A DNA stretch of 64,000 bases from Moraxella boevrei DSM 14165. Lineage in GTDB: Bacteria > Pseudomonadota > Gammaproteobacteria > Pseudomonadales > Moraxellaceae. Location: contig NZ_KB903782.1 in assembly GCF_000379845.1 (NCBI RefSeq), positions 143 through 64,142 of the forward strand, read 5' to 3'. Position numbers and translations under genes: made by a program. The notes beneath the pieces were generated by a model. That model had not been told where the DNA came from. It worked only from the letters and a program-made list of their open reading frames with translations, and did no database searches. The stretch's first letter is position 1, and every line of letters begins with the position of its first letter. Positions 46,965 to 56,014 of this stretch are shown piece by piece.

Positions 46965-47432
46965 ATGCAACACGAAATTGATGATATTGATAAGCGTATT
47001 TTAAATATTTTACAAGAAGATGCGACCCTACCGCTCAAAAATATCTCCGAGCAAGTCCATGCGTCAGTTGCCACCTGTCAACGCCGTATTCAGTTCATGA
47101 TGGATACAGGCGTGATTACCAAACAAGTAGCGATTATTAACCCTGTGGAGTTGGGTTTTGGCTTGACGACATTTGTCTTGATTGAAATGGAAAAGCAAAA
47201 TACGGCGTTGCAAGACGGTTTTGAACGGTTGATGAACCGTTTGCCAAATGTGATGAGTTGTTACGAAATTTCAGGAGATTTTGATTTTTTATTGTTGGTT
47301 CATGCCAAAAATATGGAAGATTATCACCGTTTTACTCGTGATTATTTGACCTTTGAAAATAATGTGAGACGTTTTAAAAGTCAATTCGTGATGAATTTTT
47401 CTAAAGTTGGGACAAAGATTGAATTAGATTAA
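46965..47432 (+). CDS. Lrp/AsnC-family transcriptional regulator
   Basis: A 155-residue DNA-binding protein. The N-terminal winged helix has DDIDKRILNILQEDATLPLKNISEQVHASVATCQRRIQFM, and the C-terminal RAM ligand-binding domain shows VLIEMEKQ, VMSCYEISGDFDFLLLVHAKNMEDYHRFTRD. It probably senses an amino acid. AGG lies before the ATG. It is divergent from the broken rarD, and a split ThrE-type amino acid exporter lies convergently downstream; control of either is inference. Confidence 0.9.
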   Translation: MQHEIDDIDKRILNILQEDATLPLKNISEQVHASVATCQRRIQFMMDTGVITKQVAIINPVELGFGLTTFVLIEMEKQNTALQDGFERLMNRLPNVMSCYEISGDFDFLLLVHAKNMEDYHRFTRDYLTFENNVRRFKSQFVMNFSKVGTKIELD

Positions 47433-47455
47433 TCTAAATAATAAAATAAGGTGTT

Positions 47456-47520
47456 CCGTTCGCCATGAGTTAAGTGATATGTTAAAAAACCGTTATAGCT
47501 TGACAAGCTTACCACGAACG
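47456..47520. repeat. Second copy of the REP-like inverted pair
   Basis: The left arm 47456-47471 (CCGTTCGCCATGAG) and right arm 47490-47520 (CCGTTATAGCTTGACAAGC...) match the elements at 7731-7811; the left arm is degenerate after 14 bp. It lies between the convergent Lrp-family and YjjB-like genes. Confidence 0.55.
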
Positions 47521-47525
47521 ATTTT

Positions 47526-47999
47526 TTAAACAATCGGCTCTTTACGATAGATAATGGTGGACGGTAGCGACAAGCCAAATACCAATGCAAAGGCGACGAA
47601 AAATGCCTTTAACGCATAATCCATCATTTGGGCGAATAATGGCTGATTATAGCCTGCGTAACCAAGCTCAACCAAACTTAACATTGCTTTGTACGCAGGC
47701 ACACCGGGCATCATACACAAAAGTGCAGGGACAAGGACGGTTTTTGGGGTGATTAGATAACGTTTTGCCAAATACACCGACAAAAAACCCGTTACCATTG
47801 CGGTTATAAAAGTGCTGACGATTAAATTTGCCCCCAATTGTAACCAAATATTTCTTAAACCAAAGCCCACTACCGTTATCAGCACGCACTTCCACAAATG
47901 TTCTTTTGGTACATTAACCATCATGCTCCAACCAAGCGTCATGAGCGATGCAAAAAATACCGCTTCCGCCAAGCTACCAACATCAATCATAACAATCAT
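47526..47999 (-). CDS. Threonine/serine exporter, C-terminal-type subunit (YjjB-like)
   Basis: A 157-residue membrane protein with about five hydrophobic segments of the ThrE_2 (DUF3815) family. TLGWSMMVNVPKEHLWKCVLI and PALLCMMPGVPAYKAM are characteristic, the latter with the MxPGxPxY motif. It partners with the YjjP-like protein encoded upstream to make a split ThrE exporter; some such pairs export succinate. The ATG at 47999 shares a base with the upstream stop (TAATG), so translation is coupled; the GTG at 48014 is a less likely start. Confidence 0.82.
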   Translation of the reverse strand: MIVMIDVGSLAEAVFFASLMTLGWSMMVNVPKEHLWKCVLITVVGFGLRNIWLQLGANLIVSTFITAMVTGFLSVYLAKRYLITPKTVLVPALLCMMPGVPAYKAMLSLVELGYAGYNQPLFAQMMDYALKAFFVAFALVFGLSLPSTIIYRKEPIV

Positions 48000-48829
48000 T
48001 AGGCGATGCCCCACTCATGAATTTGTAATAAAATCAATGCCAAACTAATGCCCACGCCTGATGATAAGGTCAAAATCACCACAAACATAAAACGCCCAAT
48101 CCCAATATTCATATAACCTTTTAACATATCAGACAACGAATTAATCAAAGGAAAACTTGGTACAAGTAATAACACGCTGGACGCAATGGCAATGTGTGGG
48201 TCATTGCCCAGATGGGCAAGCAGTGCCATACTACTCAAGATAGACGCACAAAAAGCGGTCGTCCCTGCCACCACAAAGGGATTAAAATGGTGTTTTGTTA
48301 AAAAATAGCGGACTAATTGCCCAACCATTGCCGACAAATACGTCATTGCCACGACCACCAAATCACCACCTGCCAAATGAGCAAAACACGCACACGACAG
48401 CCCCACCATCATCGCCACTAGCCAAAACGGATAAGTGCGTTTATCTAAATTATCAAAGCGTTGAATGGCGTGTTCTAGTGGACTAACACCGTCAATCAAA
48501 CCATTGGCAGTGGGCATTCGCTCCAAATCTAACACAATACGCTGAATTTGGATAATCATATTAACATTAATCACATGAGTCGTGGACGCTCGCAAGGTCG
48601 TGATACAGCGATTATTATAAATCGTGGTAATGGTAATACCGTTAAACGCAAGGCTACATTCCACGCTCGCCACGCCGAGTGTCGCCCCAAGTCGTTTACA
48701 CAAATCCACCACCACGGTAGACTCCGCCCCATATTGCATCAACAATAAACCACACCGCACGCATAGGCGGGTGATTTGTTGTTGGTCTTCGTATGCCATA
48801 TAGGGCAATCGGCGAATGGTGGTGGGCAT
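47999..48829 (-). CDS. Threonine/serine exporter, N-terminal-type subunit (YjjP-like)
   Basis: A 276-residue protein of the ThrE N-terminal (DUF1212) family. A cytoplasmic first half shows CGLLLMQYGAESTVV and VECSLAFNGITIT. Four or five hydrophobic segments follow, with PSFPLINSLSDMLKGYMNIGIGRF as a family block. It forms the exporter with the downstream YjjB-like protein. No strong ribosome site is visible at ATG 48829; an internal ATG at MAYEDQ also lacks one. Amino acid export is the inferred role. Confidence 0.82.
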   Translation of the reverse strand: MPTTIRRLPYMAYEDQQQITRLCVRCGLLLMQYGAESTVVVDLCKRLGATLGVASVECSLAFNGITITTIYNNRCITTLRASTTHVINVNMIIQIQRIVLDLERMPTANGLIDGVSPLEHAIQRFDNLDKRTYPFWLVAMMVGLSCACFAHLAGGDLVVVAMTYLSAMVGQLVRYFLTKHHFNPFVVAGTTAFCASILSSMALLAHLGNDPHIAIASSVLLLVPSFPLINSLSDMLKGYMNIGIGRFMFVVILTLSSGVGISLALILLQIHEWGIA

Positions 48830-48961
48830 ACCGTTTAATGTTTCAAAATGTGGGATAAAGTTGGTAAAAATAAATTAAAAATGAATTTTACACAAGTTTA
48901 GTAATTTTTTCAAAATAAAAAACCACCGATTGGCAGTTTTTGTAAAAACAACATGGTTATG

Positions 48962-49628
48962 TTAACCAAAATGCCCACTGATATAGCCTTTGGTTTGTGG
49001 ATTTTTGGGATTGTTAAAGATTTATTCGGTTTTGTCCATTTCTATCATTTCGCCCAAATACATATACGCCGTATAATCCGAAACTCGCATCGCTTGTTGC
49101 ATATTGTGAGTGACAATCACAATGGTATAATCCTGTTTTAAATCCGCAATTAACGCTTCAATCGCCCCAGTAGAAATGGGGTCAAGTGCCGATGTCAGTT
49201 CATCTAACAACAACACTTCAGGGCGAGTGGCGACCGCACGAGCGATACACAAGCATTGCTGTTGTCCGCCTAACAGCGGTAGCCCTGATTTCTTGAGTTT
49301 GTCTTTGACTTCTGTCCACAGGGCTGATTTTTTTAATGCCCATTCCACACGTTCGTCTAGTTCGCTTTTGCTTAATTTTTCGTATAACCGCACGCCAAAC
49401 GCTACATTATCATAGATTGACATTGGAATGAGCGTGCATATTAGGATAGAGCTCGTACATACGGTTAAACGTGCGTAACAGCGTGGATTTGCCACAGCCT
49501 GACGGTCCGATAAAGGCGGTTACTTTTTTATCATAAATATTAAGATGAATGTTTTTTAGGGCATGAAATTTACCATAATAAAAATCAAATTGGTTGACTT
49601 GGGTTTTACTTTTTAGTTTGTCTTGCAT
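48962..49628 (-). pseudogene. pstB: Phosphate ABC transporter ATPase PstB, multiply disrupted
   Basis: The 5' part (from ATG 49628) has [19 protein letters not shown] and a good Walker [10 protein letters not shown], then breaks after [10 protein letters not shown]. About 30-35 family residues, including the Q-loop region before PMSIYDN, are missing and the frame shifts near 49430. The second frame resumes with [19 protein letters not shown]. The ABC signature reads LLGGQQQC instead of LSGGQQQR, and the Walker B end reads LLLDEL instead of LLLDEP. A premature TAA at 49022 follows MIEMDKTE; beyond it the old frame continues IFNNPKN to GYISGHFG and its original stop at 48962. Phosphate uptake by this locus is dead. 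Confidence 0.9.
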
Positions 49629-49673
49629 AGGATAACCTTTTTTAAAAATATTTAAATAAATGTATATTTTTGA

Positions 49674-49973
49674 TTAACTACGTGATTCTTTACCACTTAA
49701 CAATCTTGCCAACATATTTAACCCAAGCACCGCCAAGGTGATTAACAACGCCCCTGCCCACGCTAATTGTTGCATATTTTCATAGGGTTGCGATGCTAAT
49801 TGATAAATGGCATTGGGTAAATTTGCCATCGGTGCGTTCATATCTAAACTAAAATATTGGTTATTCATGGCAGTAAATAATAATGGGGCGGTTTTGCCTG
49901 AAATCCGTGCAAATGCCAACAACACGCCTGTTAAAATCCCTGCCTTAGCAGAACGCAAAGTAACGTGGCTCAC
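49674..49973 (-). pseudogene. pstA: Phosphate ABC permease PstA, C-terminal fragment
   Basis: About 95 codons match the PstA C-terminus: VTLRSAKAGILTGVLLAFARISGKTAPLLFTA, MANLPNAIYQLASQPYENMQQLAWAGALLITLAVLGLNMLARLL. The first ~190 residues and the upstream pstC/pstS genes are absent. The break near 49975 coincides with the IS1595-family remnant. Followed by the pstB pseudogene. Confidence 0.88.
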
Positions 49974-49974
49974 T

Positions 49975-50216
49975 AGTTTCCATTTTGGCGTGCCAAGAGT
50001 TTATAGATAAACAAAATCACTTAAATCACATTAATGGCATTGAAAACTTCTGGTCGCAAGCCAAGAGAATGCTGAGAAAATACAACGGCATTGATAAGAA
50101 AAACTTTCATCTTTTTATTAAAGAATGTGAGTTTCGTTTTAACTATGGCTCGCCTGTAATCAGCTTAGAGTGTTGAGAAGATGGTGTGAAATTTGAACTT
50201 AATCTAGTTCAGCCCC
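49975..50216 (+). mobile_element. IS1595-family (ISXO2-like) transposase remnant, 3' end
   Basis: The frame 49985-50176 encodes NHLNHINGIENFWSQAKRML, then RKYNGIDKKNFHLFIKECEFRFNYGSP, the conserved end of ISXO2-like DDE transposases (HxNGIExFWS...ECEFRFN). The N-terminal two thirds are missing. The right end is probably near 50216, where CTAGTTCAGCCCC (reverse complement starting GGGGCTGAAC) looks like the terminal inverted repeat of IS1016-like elements. It joins directly to truncated pstA. Confidence 0.75.
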
Positions 50217-50257
50217 AAAATTTTAATAAGGATTAGTGACTGAAATAACCACGCAAT

Positions 50258-50289
50258 AAAAAAGCCAAATCATACAATTTGGCTTTTTT
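50258..50289. terminator. Terminator after the cytochrome c4 gene
   Basis: Perfect 13-bp stem AAAAAAGCCAAAT/ATTTGGCTTTTTT with a 6-nt loop, 22 bp past the cytochrome stop on the minus strand. Confidence 0.9.
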
Positions 50290-50311
50290 ATCAATATCAA
50301 TCACCCTACAA

Positions 50312-50980
50312 TTAGTGCAACGCCCCAATAAAATCTGACAAAATTTTAATATCATTATCAGACAGCTTAGCAGCGACTACTTGCATCATGCCTTTTTCGC
50401 CTTTTTTGGCAGCATCATTGGTACGCATCTGCTCTGGCATCAAGCCTTCATCTTCACGACCCGCCGCACGGAACAGCTTTAACTGCGTTGCAATATATTC
50501 AGGATGCTGACCGCCCAAACGTGGGAACGCCGCCCATTGATTACCATTACCTTTGCCACCATGACAGCCAGAACACGGGATTACACCACGTTTGCTGTCA
50601 CCACCAAAGTATAATTTTTGAGCTTTTTCTGCGGTTGCAGGATTGGCATAACCGACGCTCCAGCGTGGCTGACTGGCAAAATAACCCGCCACATTCGCCA
50701 TATCTTGGTCGCTAAGTTGCGATGCGTAAGCCTTCATAATGGCATTGGCACGGTCGCCATTTTTGAACGCAACTAATTGCTTATACAGATACTTTACACT
50801 TTGACCGCCCAAGTTTGGTTGTGCAGGCACGGCACTTACACCATTCGCCCCATGACACGCAGCACACACCGTTTCGGCAATCACTTTACCTTTTTCAATA
50901 TCGTATTTTGGCACAGCAACAGCCGCAGAACCGCTTACGCTGGCAATCAAAAGGCTGGCGGCAGTGATAATTTTCTTCAT
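50312..50980 (-). CDS. Diheme cytochrome c4
   Basis: A 222-residue periplasmic electron carrier. Signal peptide MKKIITAASLLIASVSGSAAVA. Two CxxCH heme sites, CAACH and CSGCH, lie in duplicated domains with axial-Met segments (IMKAYASQLSDQD and MMQVVAAKLSDND). It donates electrons to terminal oxidases. AGGA lies 9 bp before the ATG. Its 417-bp upstream gap to engB holds a palindrome GTTATAAT...ATTATAAC at 51086-51107 that provides TATAAT on both strands and may be a bidirectional -10. Confidence 0.93.
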   Translation of the reverse strand: MKKIITAASLLIASVSGSAAVAVPKYDIEKGKVIAETVCAACHGANGVSAVPAQPNLGGQSVKYLYKQLVAFKNGDRANAIMKAYASQLSDQDMANVAGYFASQPRWSVGYANPATAEKAQKLYFGGDSKRGVIPCSGCHGGKGNGNQWAAFPRLGGQHPEYIATQLKLFRAAGREDEGLMPEQMRTNDAAKKGEKGMMQVVAAKLSDNDIKILSDFIGALH

Positions 50981-51085
50981 CGGTCATCTTCCTACAAAAA
51001 AGATTGCTGGCAATCTTTAAAATTTGCAATACAACATTTTGCCAATTTTATTTCAGATACACCATCGTTAAACACAAAAAAATAG

Positions 51086-51107
51086 GTTATAATTGTGCTA
51101 TTATAAC
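51086..51107. promoter_or_regulatory. Palindromic candidate -10 region between cytochrome c4 and engB
   Basis: GTTATAAT and ATTATAAC are perfect 8-bp inverted repeats with a 6-bp centre, giving TATAAT on each strand. No convincing -35 boxes were found. The rest of the 50981-51397 interval is AT-rich without a gene. Confidence 0.3.
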
Positions 51108-51397
51108 AAGATTTTGACAGTTTTGTTTGATTTTTTTAAACTTTTCACAAAGTCCTGCACAATCAATCCCGCTAAAACCCCAATTGCATCATTGATATGA
51201 TGCGTATTATGCCACAATTTTACTGGCAAATAAATGAAAAATCTTGCAAAAAATGCAATTTTTTTGTTTTTTCTCAGCAAAAATGGTTAAAATTTTTCAG
51301 CCTATTTTTGACAAAACTTAACAAAAAATCCGCAGTCGGTGGGGTTTTTCTGTTAAAATAAACGGTTAATTTTTTTAAATTTAGATTGTGAAAGCCC

Positions 51398-52108
51398 ATG
51401 AACCAAGCAACGAACCAACCAACTTTTGCCGACCAAAATCCAACTAACGCTCCAACCACTGATGATTGCCAACGTTGGTTACAACAGACTGAATTTTTGC
51501 TATCTGCCCCAACCTTTAAGCTGTGCCCTGCCGATACAGGGCTAGAAGTGGCGTTCGCAGGGCGTTCCAATGCGGGAAAATCGTCGTGTATCAATGCCAT
51601 TACCAACCAACGCCAACTGGCTCGCTCGTCCAAAACACCGGGGCGTACCCAAATGATTAACTTTTTTCACATGGGAAATACCGAACAAAGGTTGGTAGAT
51701 TTACCTGGCTATGGCTACGCCGCCGTACCTGAAAGTATGAAACAAGAATGGCAAAAAGAGTTGGAAAAATACTTGGTTTCTCGTAAAAGTTTAACAGGAT
51801 TGGTGCTATTAAGCGATATTCGGCATCCGCTAAAATTTTTTGATGAACAAATGCTTCATTGGGCAAAAGATGGGGATTTGCCTGTACACGTTTTGTTAAC
51901 AAAATCGGATAAGCTCAAGTACGGAGCATCAAAAAATAGCTTGCAACAAGTACGAAATCAATTAGCAAAACTAAAATTACCTGTTAGCGTACAGTTGTTT
52001 TCTGCCCAAAATAAACAAGGTATTGATGAGTTACGCTTAAAACTCGCCGATTGGTTACGATTTGAGCCAAATAACCCTACGAATGCCGAGATTAATGCGG
52101 AAAACTAA
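51398..52108 (+). CDS. engB: Ribosome biogenesis GTPase EngB (YihA/YsxC)
   Basis: A 236-residue TRAFAC GTPase needed for 50S assembly. G1 is GRSNAGKSSCIN, G2 TPGRTQ, G3 DLPGYGYA, G4 TKSDK, G5 SAQNKQG. An extra ~30-residue polar N-terminus (Asn/Thr/Pro-rich) precedes the domain. Ribosome site is weak (GAAAG). Convergent with the M48 peptidase gene, with only 8 bp between the stops. Confidence 0.95.
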   Translation: MNQATNQPTFADQNPTNAPTTDDCQRWLQQTEFLLSAPTFKLCPADTGLEVAFAGRSNAGKSSCINAITNQRQLARSSKTPGRTQMINFFHMGNTEQRLVDLPGYGYAAVPESMKQEWQKELEKYLVSRKSLTGLVLLSDIRHPLKFFDEQMLHWAKDGDLPVHVLLTKSDKLKYGASKNSLQQVRNQLAKLKLPVSVQLFSAQNKQGIDELRLKLADWLRFEPNNPTNAEINAEN

Positions 52109-52116
52109 TTCGTTTA

Positions 52117-53757
52117 TTAATCAATTTTAAAGGCATGAACCGACTGAATTTGTTCATTTTGCTCACGAATATTTGCCAAAATGGTGGTATTTTTCGGTAA
52201 AGTTTGGGCTAAGTTTTTCGCTTGTTCCAACGAAGTAATGGCATCTTCCAGTTGATTTTGCCAAAATTGTGCGTTGGCACGGTAACGTAACACGTTGATT
52301 TGGTGTATGATTTTTTCATCGTTTTGCGTATTTTTGGATAAAATTTGACTGGCTTGTTGTAGTTTTTGCCAAATTATCACATCTCTTGGGTATTTTTTTG
52401 CCAAAGGTTGCAGTAATGAGATTATCGCTTTCGCCCCTTGTACTTGGTTGTTTTTCAGGTGTAAATCAGCTAAATATAGCTTGATATCTCGGCGTTCAGG
52501 CAGTAAATTTGACAAATTATTGAGTTTTTCAATGGCTTGGGTGGTTTGTCCTTGGGCATCATCTAGTTTTGCCGATACGATAACCGCTAACGGATTGCTG
52601 TTATCTTGAATGGACGCTTGCAAGGGTTTGAGCGTGATTTGGGCTTCTTGGTATTGGTGTTCGTCCGTGAGCAACATGGCAAGGGCAAGTTTTGCCCCAT
52701 CGCTGGTGCGACTGGCTTGGGTGAGTTCGTTTTTATTGGTTAATTTGGCTTGATACCGTCCCCACCATTGGATTTGTTCAAATAATTGTTTGCGGTATAA
52801 ATGGGTTGGGCTGTTGCTAAGTGCTTGATTTGGATAACTTCTGGCTCGGTTGGTGGTTTCGCTGAGCCGTTCAGCGGTGAGTGGATGGCTCATGACAAAA
52901 CTTGGAATCAAGGCATTGGCTTTGACAGGATTTTGTTGGTTTAACGTGGCAAAAAATTGGGGCATGGCATTGACATCATAGCCTGCTTGCGACATGATTT
53001 GCATCCCCACTCGGTCTGCTTCACGCTCTTGGCTACGGCTAAATGATGCCCCTGCATTGGCTGACATCGCTTGCGAACCCATCATTACCGCCATGCCTGC
53101 GTTGCCTTCGCCTGATTTTGCCGCTACGATACTCGCCAATAATCCGCCCATTTGGATTAACATTTGTTTCCCCTTTTCATCACTGCGGTGTTGGTAATGG
53201 CGTTGGCTGACGTGAGCGATTTCGTGGGCAATCACGCTCACCACTTCGTCAAGACTTTGGGCTTTGTCAATCAAGCCAATATTTAGCCCAATCAACCCCG
53301 CTGGCACGGCAAAAGCATTGATTTGTCTATCGTTAATCAACACCAACGCAAGCGGTGCATCGGCACGGGCAAAGGCATTTAATTGCCAAACCACCTGTTC
53401 CAACTGTTGCTGTAACCAATAATCTTGTAACAAAGGAGCAGAGCCGTTCAACTGTCGTAATGCCCATTCGCCAAGCATCAAACTTTGTTGACTATCAATC
53501 AAACCACCATCGCTAATCGTGGGCAAATTTATGCTTTGTAAATTATTATTTAAATTATTTTTTGAATTATTGGTTAAATGATTATTTAAATTTGATTGAT
53601 AAAAATGATTATCATGGGCAAAAACTGGCATACTAAATCCAAGCAACAAGGCTAAAATTGGGGTTAAACTTGATGCTAAACTTATTTTTAACAACGATTG
53701 ACGATTTGGTTTTTTTGGCATTTTTTTTGGCAGATTTTTGGATAAGATTGGTAACAT
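52117..53757 (-). CDS. bepA: Periplasmic M48 metalloprotease with TPR repeats (BepA-like)
   Basis: A 546-residue protein. Signal sequence (LASSLTPILALLLGFSMPVFA) is preceded by a long basic N-terminus. An Asn-rich linker leads to the M48 domain, with VISVIAHEIAHVSQRHYQH-like HEIAH zinc motif and SRSQEREADRVGMQIM, the ExxxD zinc ligand region. The C-terminal ~230 residues have TPR-like helices. BepA degrades or chaperones stalled outer membrane proteins such as LptD. No strong ribosome site precedes ATG 53757. Confidence 0.83.
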   Translation of the reverse strand: MLPILSKNLPKKMPKKPNRQSLLKISLASSLTPILALLLGFSMPVFAHDNHFYQSNLNNHLTNNSKNNLNNNLQSINLPTISDGGLIDSQQSLMLGEWALRQLNGSAPLLQDYWLQQQLEQVVWQLNAFARADAPLALVLINDRQINAFAVPAGLIGLNIGLIDKAQSLDEVVSVIAHEIAHVSQRHYQHRSDEKGKQMLIQMGGLLASIVAAKSGEGNAGMAVMMGSQAMSANAGASFSRSQEREADRVGMQIMSQAGYDVNAMPQFFATLNQQNPVKANALIPSFVMSHPLTAERLSETTNRARSYPNQALSNSPTHLYRKQLFEQIQWWGRYQAKLTNKNELTQASRTSDGAKLALAMLLTDEHQYQEAQITLKPLQASIQDNSNPLAVIVSAKLDDAQGQTTQAIEKLNNLSNLLPERRDIKLYLADLHLKNNQVQGAKAIISLLQPLAKKYPRDVIIWQKLQQASQILSKNTQNDEKIIHQINVLRYRANAQFWQNQLEDAITSLEQAKNLAQTLPKNTTILANIREQNEQIQSVHAFKID

Positions 53758-53896
53758 GGTTTTTTATTTTTCCCAAAATCAAGTAAAATAAGGCAAAACT
53801 AGCATAGCATAATTTGCTTAAGGCTGTTTATCAAAATTGCATTGATTTGTAATTTTTAAATGAAATTTAAGTTAAAATTTAACAAAAGAGTAAAAA

Positions 53897-54241
53897 ATGA
53901 ATTTCACCATTTCGCAACATTTAACAGAACAAACCGATTTTCAACACGATTGGCAAGTTTTTCTTACCCTATTATCAAAAACTTATAATGAAAATTTATA
54001 CATTGAAAATTATGTCAATGGTAAAAATCTTGCCTGCCCCATGCCCTTGTTAAAGCTCAAAATGGCGTTAAGAACGACTGAAATCGGCAACGGCGTATAT
54101 CTGACTGCCACTGACCCCAATAGCACCAATGATATCCAAGCATTTTGCCAACACGCAGGGCTTGATTGTCATTCTGCAGCAATAAACGAAAACAACACTC
54201 AAAGCGAAATGTTTCATTTTTTGATTATTAAAAATAAATAA
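53897..54241 (+). CDS. TusA-family sulfur carrier-like protein
   Basis: A 114-residue protein. After ~45 N-terminal residues not found in TusA comes the signature NGKNLACPMPLLKLKMAL with the sulfur-accepting Cys, then GVYLTATDPNSTNDIQAFCQHAGL. It likely relays persulfide sulfur, for example to tRNA thiolation or molybdenum cofactor pathways. AGAG lies upstream of ATG 53897. Stands alone. Confidence 0.82.
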   Translation: MNFTISQHLTEQTDFQHDWQVFLTLLSKTYNENLYIENYVNGKNLACPMPLLKLKMALRTTEIGNGVYLTATDPNSTNDIQAFCQHAGLDCHSAAINENNTQSEMFHFLIIKNK

Positions 54242-54403
54242 ATATTTTATTAAATTAAAATAAGCAATAAATGTTACAAATTTACAGTATAATTGTTGTG
54301 GTTTTTATCAAAGTTCGGTTTATAATAGGCGTATTTTTATACGAGTTTTGTCAGTTATTTTTGATAACAATTCTTTTTACCGCTTTATCATCGTAGGTTT
54401 TTT

Positions 54404-55549
54404 ATGAGTCGCAAAAAAACAGCCAATCCCACGAAAATTGACACCGCAGACCATCTGACGGATGAGTTTGATGATGAACTTGACGATGACGGATTGGAGC
54501 TTGAGCCTGATTTTGATGAGTTTGGCAATGATGATTTTGATTTGGAAAAACTAGAGCAATTGGATAAGGGTTTTAGCCAAGATGATGCCGATGCGTTGAT
54601 GGATGAGTTTGACGATGAATACACAGACGAATTTGGCGAACGTCCGCCCCGAAAACCAAAGAAAGTCAAAAATACCAATGCCTTAATTGCTACTATGCCG
54701 ACCGCTTTGACCGCCCCCGGTGTGAACTTGGGTGCGTATATCAATGCCGTGCATCAAATTCCGATTTTAACGCCTGAGCAAGAGCAAGACTTGGCACACC
54801 GTTATTATGATGAAGGCGATGTGGAAGCAGCTCGGTTACTCGTTATGTCGCATTTACGTTTTGTCATTCACATCGCTCGCAGTTACTCGGGTTATGGCTT
54901 GCCACAGGGCGATTTAATCCAAGAAGGCAATGTGGGTTTGATGAAGGCGGTAAAGCGTTTTGACCCCAATAAAGGCGTGCGGTTGGTGTCGTTTGCCGTG
55001 CATTGGATTAAGGCGGAAATTCATGAATTTGTCATTCGTAATTGGCGGATTGTCAAAGTTGCCACGACCAAGGCGCATCGTAAACTGTTTTTTAATTTGC
55101 GGTCGTTAAAAAAAACCAACAATCAACTGACCTTAGAAGAAGCTGAAGCGATTGCCAAAGATTTGAATGTTACCGTTAAACAAGTGTTGGAAATGGAGAG
55201 CCGTTTAACATCGTATGATGCCTCCTTTGAAGCCCAAAGCGATGATGACGATGACGGGCGTTATGCACCGCAATATTTCTTGGAAGACGGCGTTAATCCT
55301 GCCGATGTGGTGGAAGATGCCGACTGGGAAGAAAGCAACAATACGGCGTTGGCGGAAGCTATGGAAGCGTTGGATGACCGCTCTCGGGATATCGTGCAAC
55401 AGCGTTGGTTAAATGAGCAAAAAGCCACGCTACACGACTTGGCGGCGGCGTATAACATTTCGGCAGAGCGAGTGCGTCAGATTGAGAAAAATGCCATGGA
55501 TAAAATCAAAGAAGCCATGTTGGCAAATACGCATTTGCAGTTGGATTAA
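54404..55549 (+). CDS. rpoH: Heat-shock sigma factor RpoH with acidic N-terminal extension
   Basis: A 381-residue sigma-32. Homology to the ~285-residue E. coli protein begins only at about residue 93. Before it lies a strongly acidic segment (residues 14-80, many Asp/Glu runs) and a basic patch PPRKPKKVK. The sigma core has SHLRFVIHIARSYSGYGLP, DLIQEGNVGLMKAVKRFDP, VRLVSFAVHWIKAEIHEFV and RNWRIVKVATTKAHRK. The RpoH box is LFFNLRSLKK, which separates it from RpoD. C-terminal region 4.2 is LAAAYNISAERVRQIEKNAM. AGG lies 6 bp before the ATG. It directs RNA polymerase to heat-shock genes. Confidence 0.94.
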   Translation: MSRKKTANPTKIDTADHLTDEFDDELDDDGLELEPDFDEFGNDDFDLEKLEQLDKGFSQDDADALMDEFDDEYTDEFGERPPRKPKKVKNTNALIATMPTALTAPGVNLGAYINAVHQIPILTPEQEQDLAHRYYDEGDVEAARLLVMSHLRFVIHIARSYSGYGLPQGDLIQEGNVGLMKAVKRFDPNKGVRLVSFAVHWIKAEIHEFVIRNWRIVKVATTKAHRKLFFNLRSLKKTNNQLTLEEAEAIAKDLNVTVKQVLEMESRLTSYDASFEAQSDDDDDGRYAPQYFLEDGVNPADVVEDADWEESNNTALAEAMEALDDRSRDIVQQRWLNEQKATLHDLAAAYNISAERVRQIEKNAMDKIKEAMLANTHLQLD

Positions 55550-55561
55550 TTCGGAAAAAGA

Positions 55562-55954
55562 ATGAAAAAAATAAACTGGACAAGTATCGCCTGTATCAAT
55601 ATGGCAACGGCTATCGGTTGTGGAGCGTTCGGGGCTCACGGCTTAAAAAAAACGCTGACTGCTGAACAGCTCGCTTGGTGGCACACAGGCACAGATTATT
55701 TATTTTATCAAGCGTTAGGACTACTTGCGGTATCTATTTTAATTCGGCAAAAATACGCCATTAAAAACATCGCTTTAACCATGCAAATCGGTAGCCTGAT
55801 TTTTACAGGGTCACTGTATCTTATGGCGTTAGGAATGCCCCGTTGGCTTGGGGCGATTACGCCGATTGGTGGCTCGTTGATGGTGTTTGCTTGGTTGTGG
55901 CTCGCTATATTTTTGCACAAAAAAAATAGCGAAAGTAAGTTAAAAGTTTTGTAA
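55562..55954 (+). CDS. DUF423-family small membrane protein
   Basis: A 130-residue inner membrane protein with four hydrophobic segments. Typical of the YgdD/DUF423 family: AIGCGAFGAHGLKKTL, WWHTGTDYLFYQALGLLAV and ITPIGGSLMVFAWLWLA. Function unknown. It follows rpoH by 12 bp and is probably co-transcribed; a perfect terminator follows. Confidence 0.85.
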   Translation: MKKINWTSIACINMATAIGCGAFGAHGLKKTLTAEQLAWWHTGTDYLFYQALGLLAVSILIRQKYAIKNIALTMQIGSLIFTGSLYLMALGMPRWLGAITPIGGSLMVFAWLWLAIFLHKKNSESKLKVL

Positions 55955-55990
55955 AAAAAGTTGGGTGTATATTTGTACCCAACTTTTTTT
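55953..55990. terminator. Bidirectional terminator after the DUF423 gene
   Basis: Perfect 14-bp stem AAAAAAAGTTGGGT/ACCCAACTTTTTTT with a 10-nt loop, serving the DUF423 gene and the convergent permease gene. Confidence 0.9.
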
Positions 55991-56014
55991 TCACAATTTA
56001 CCAAAAATTTTTGA

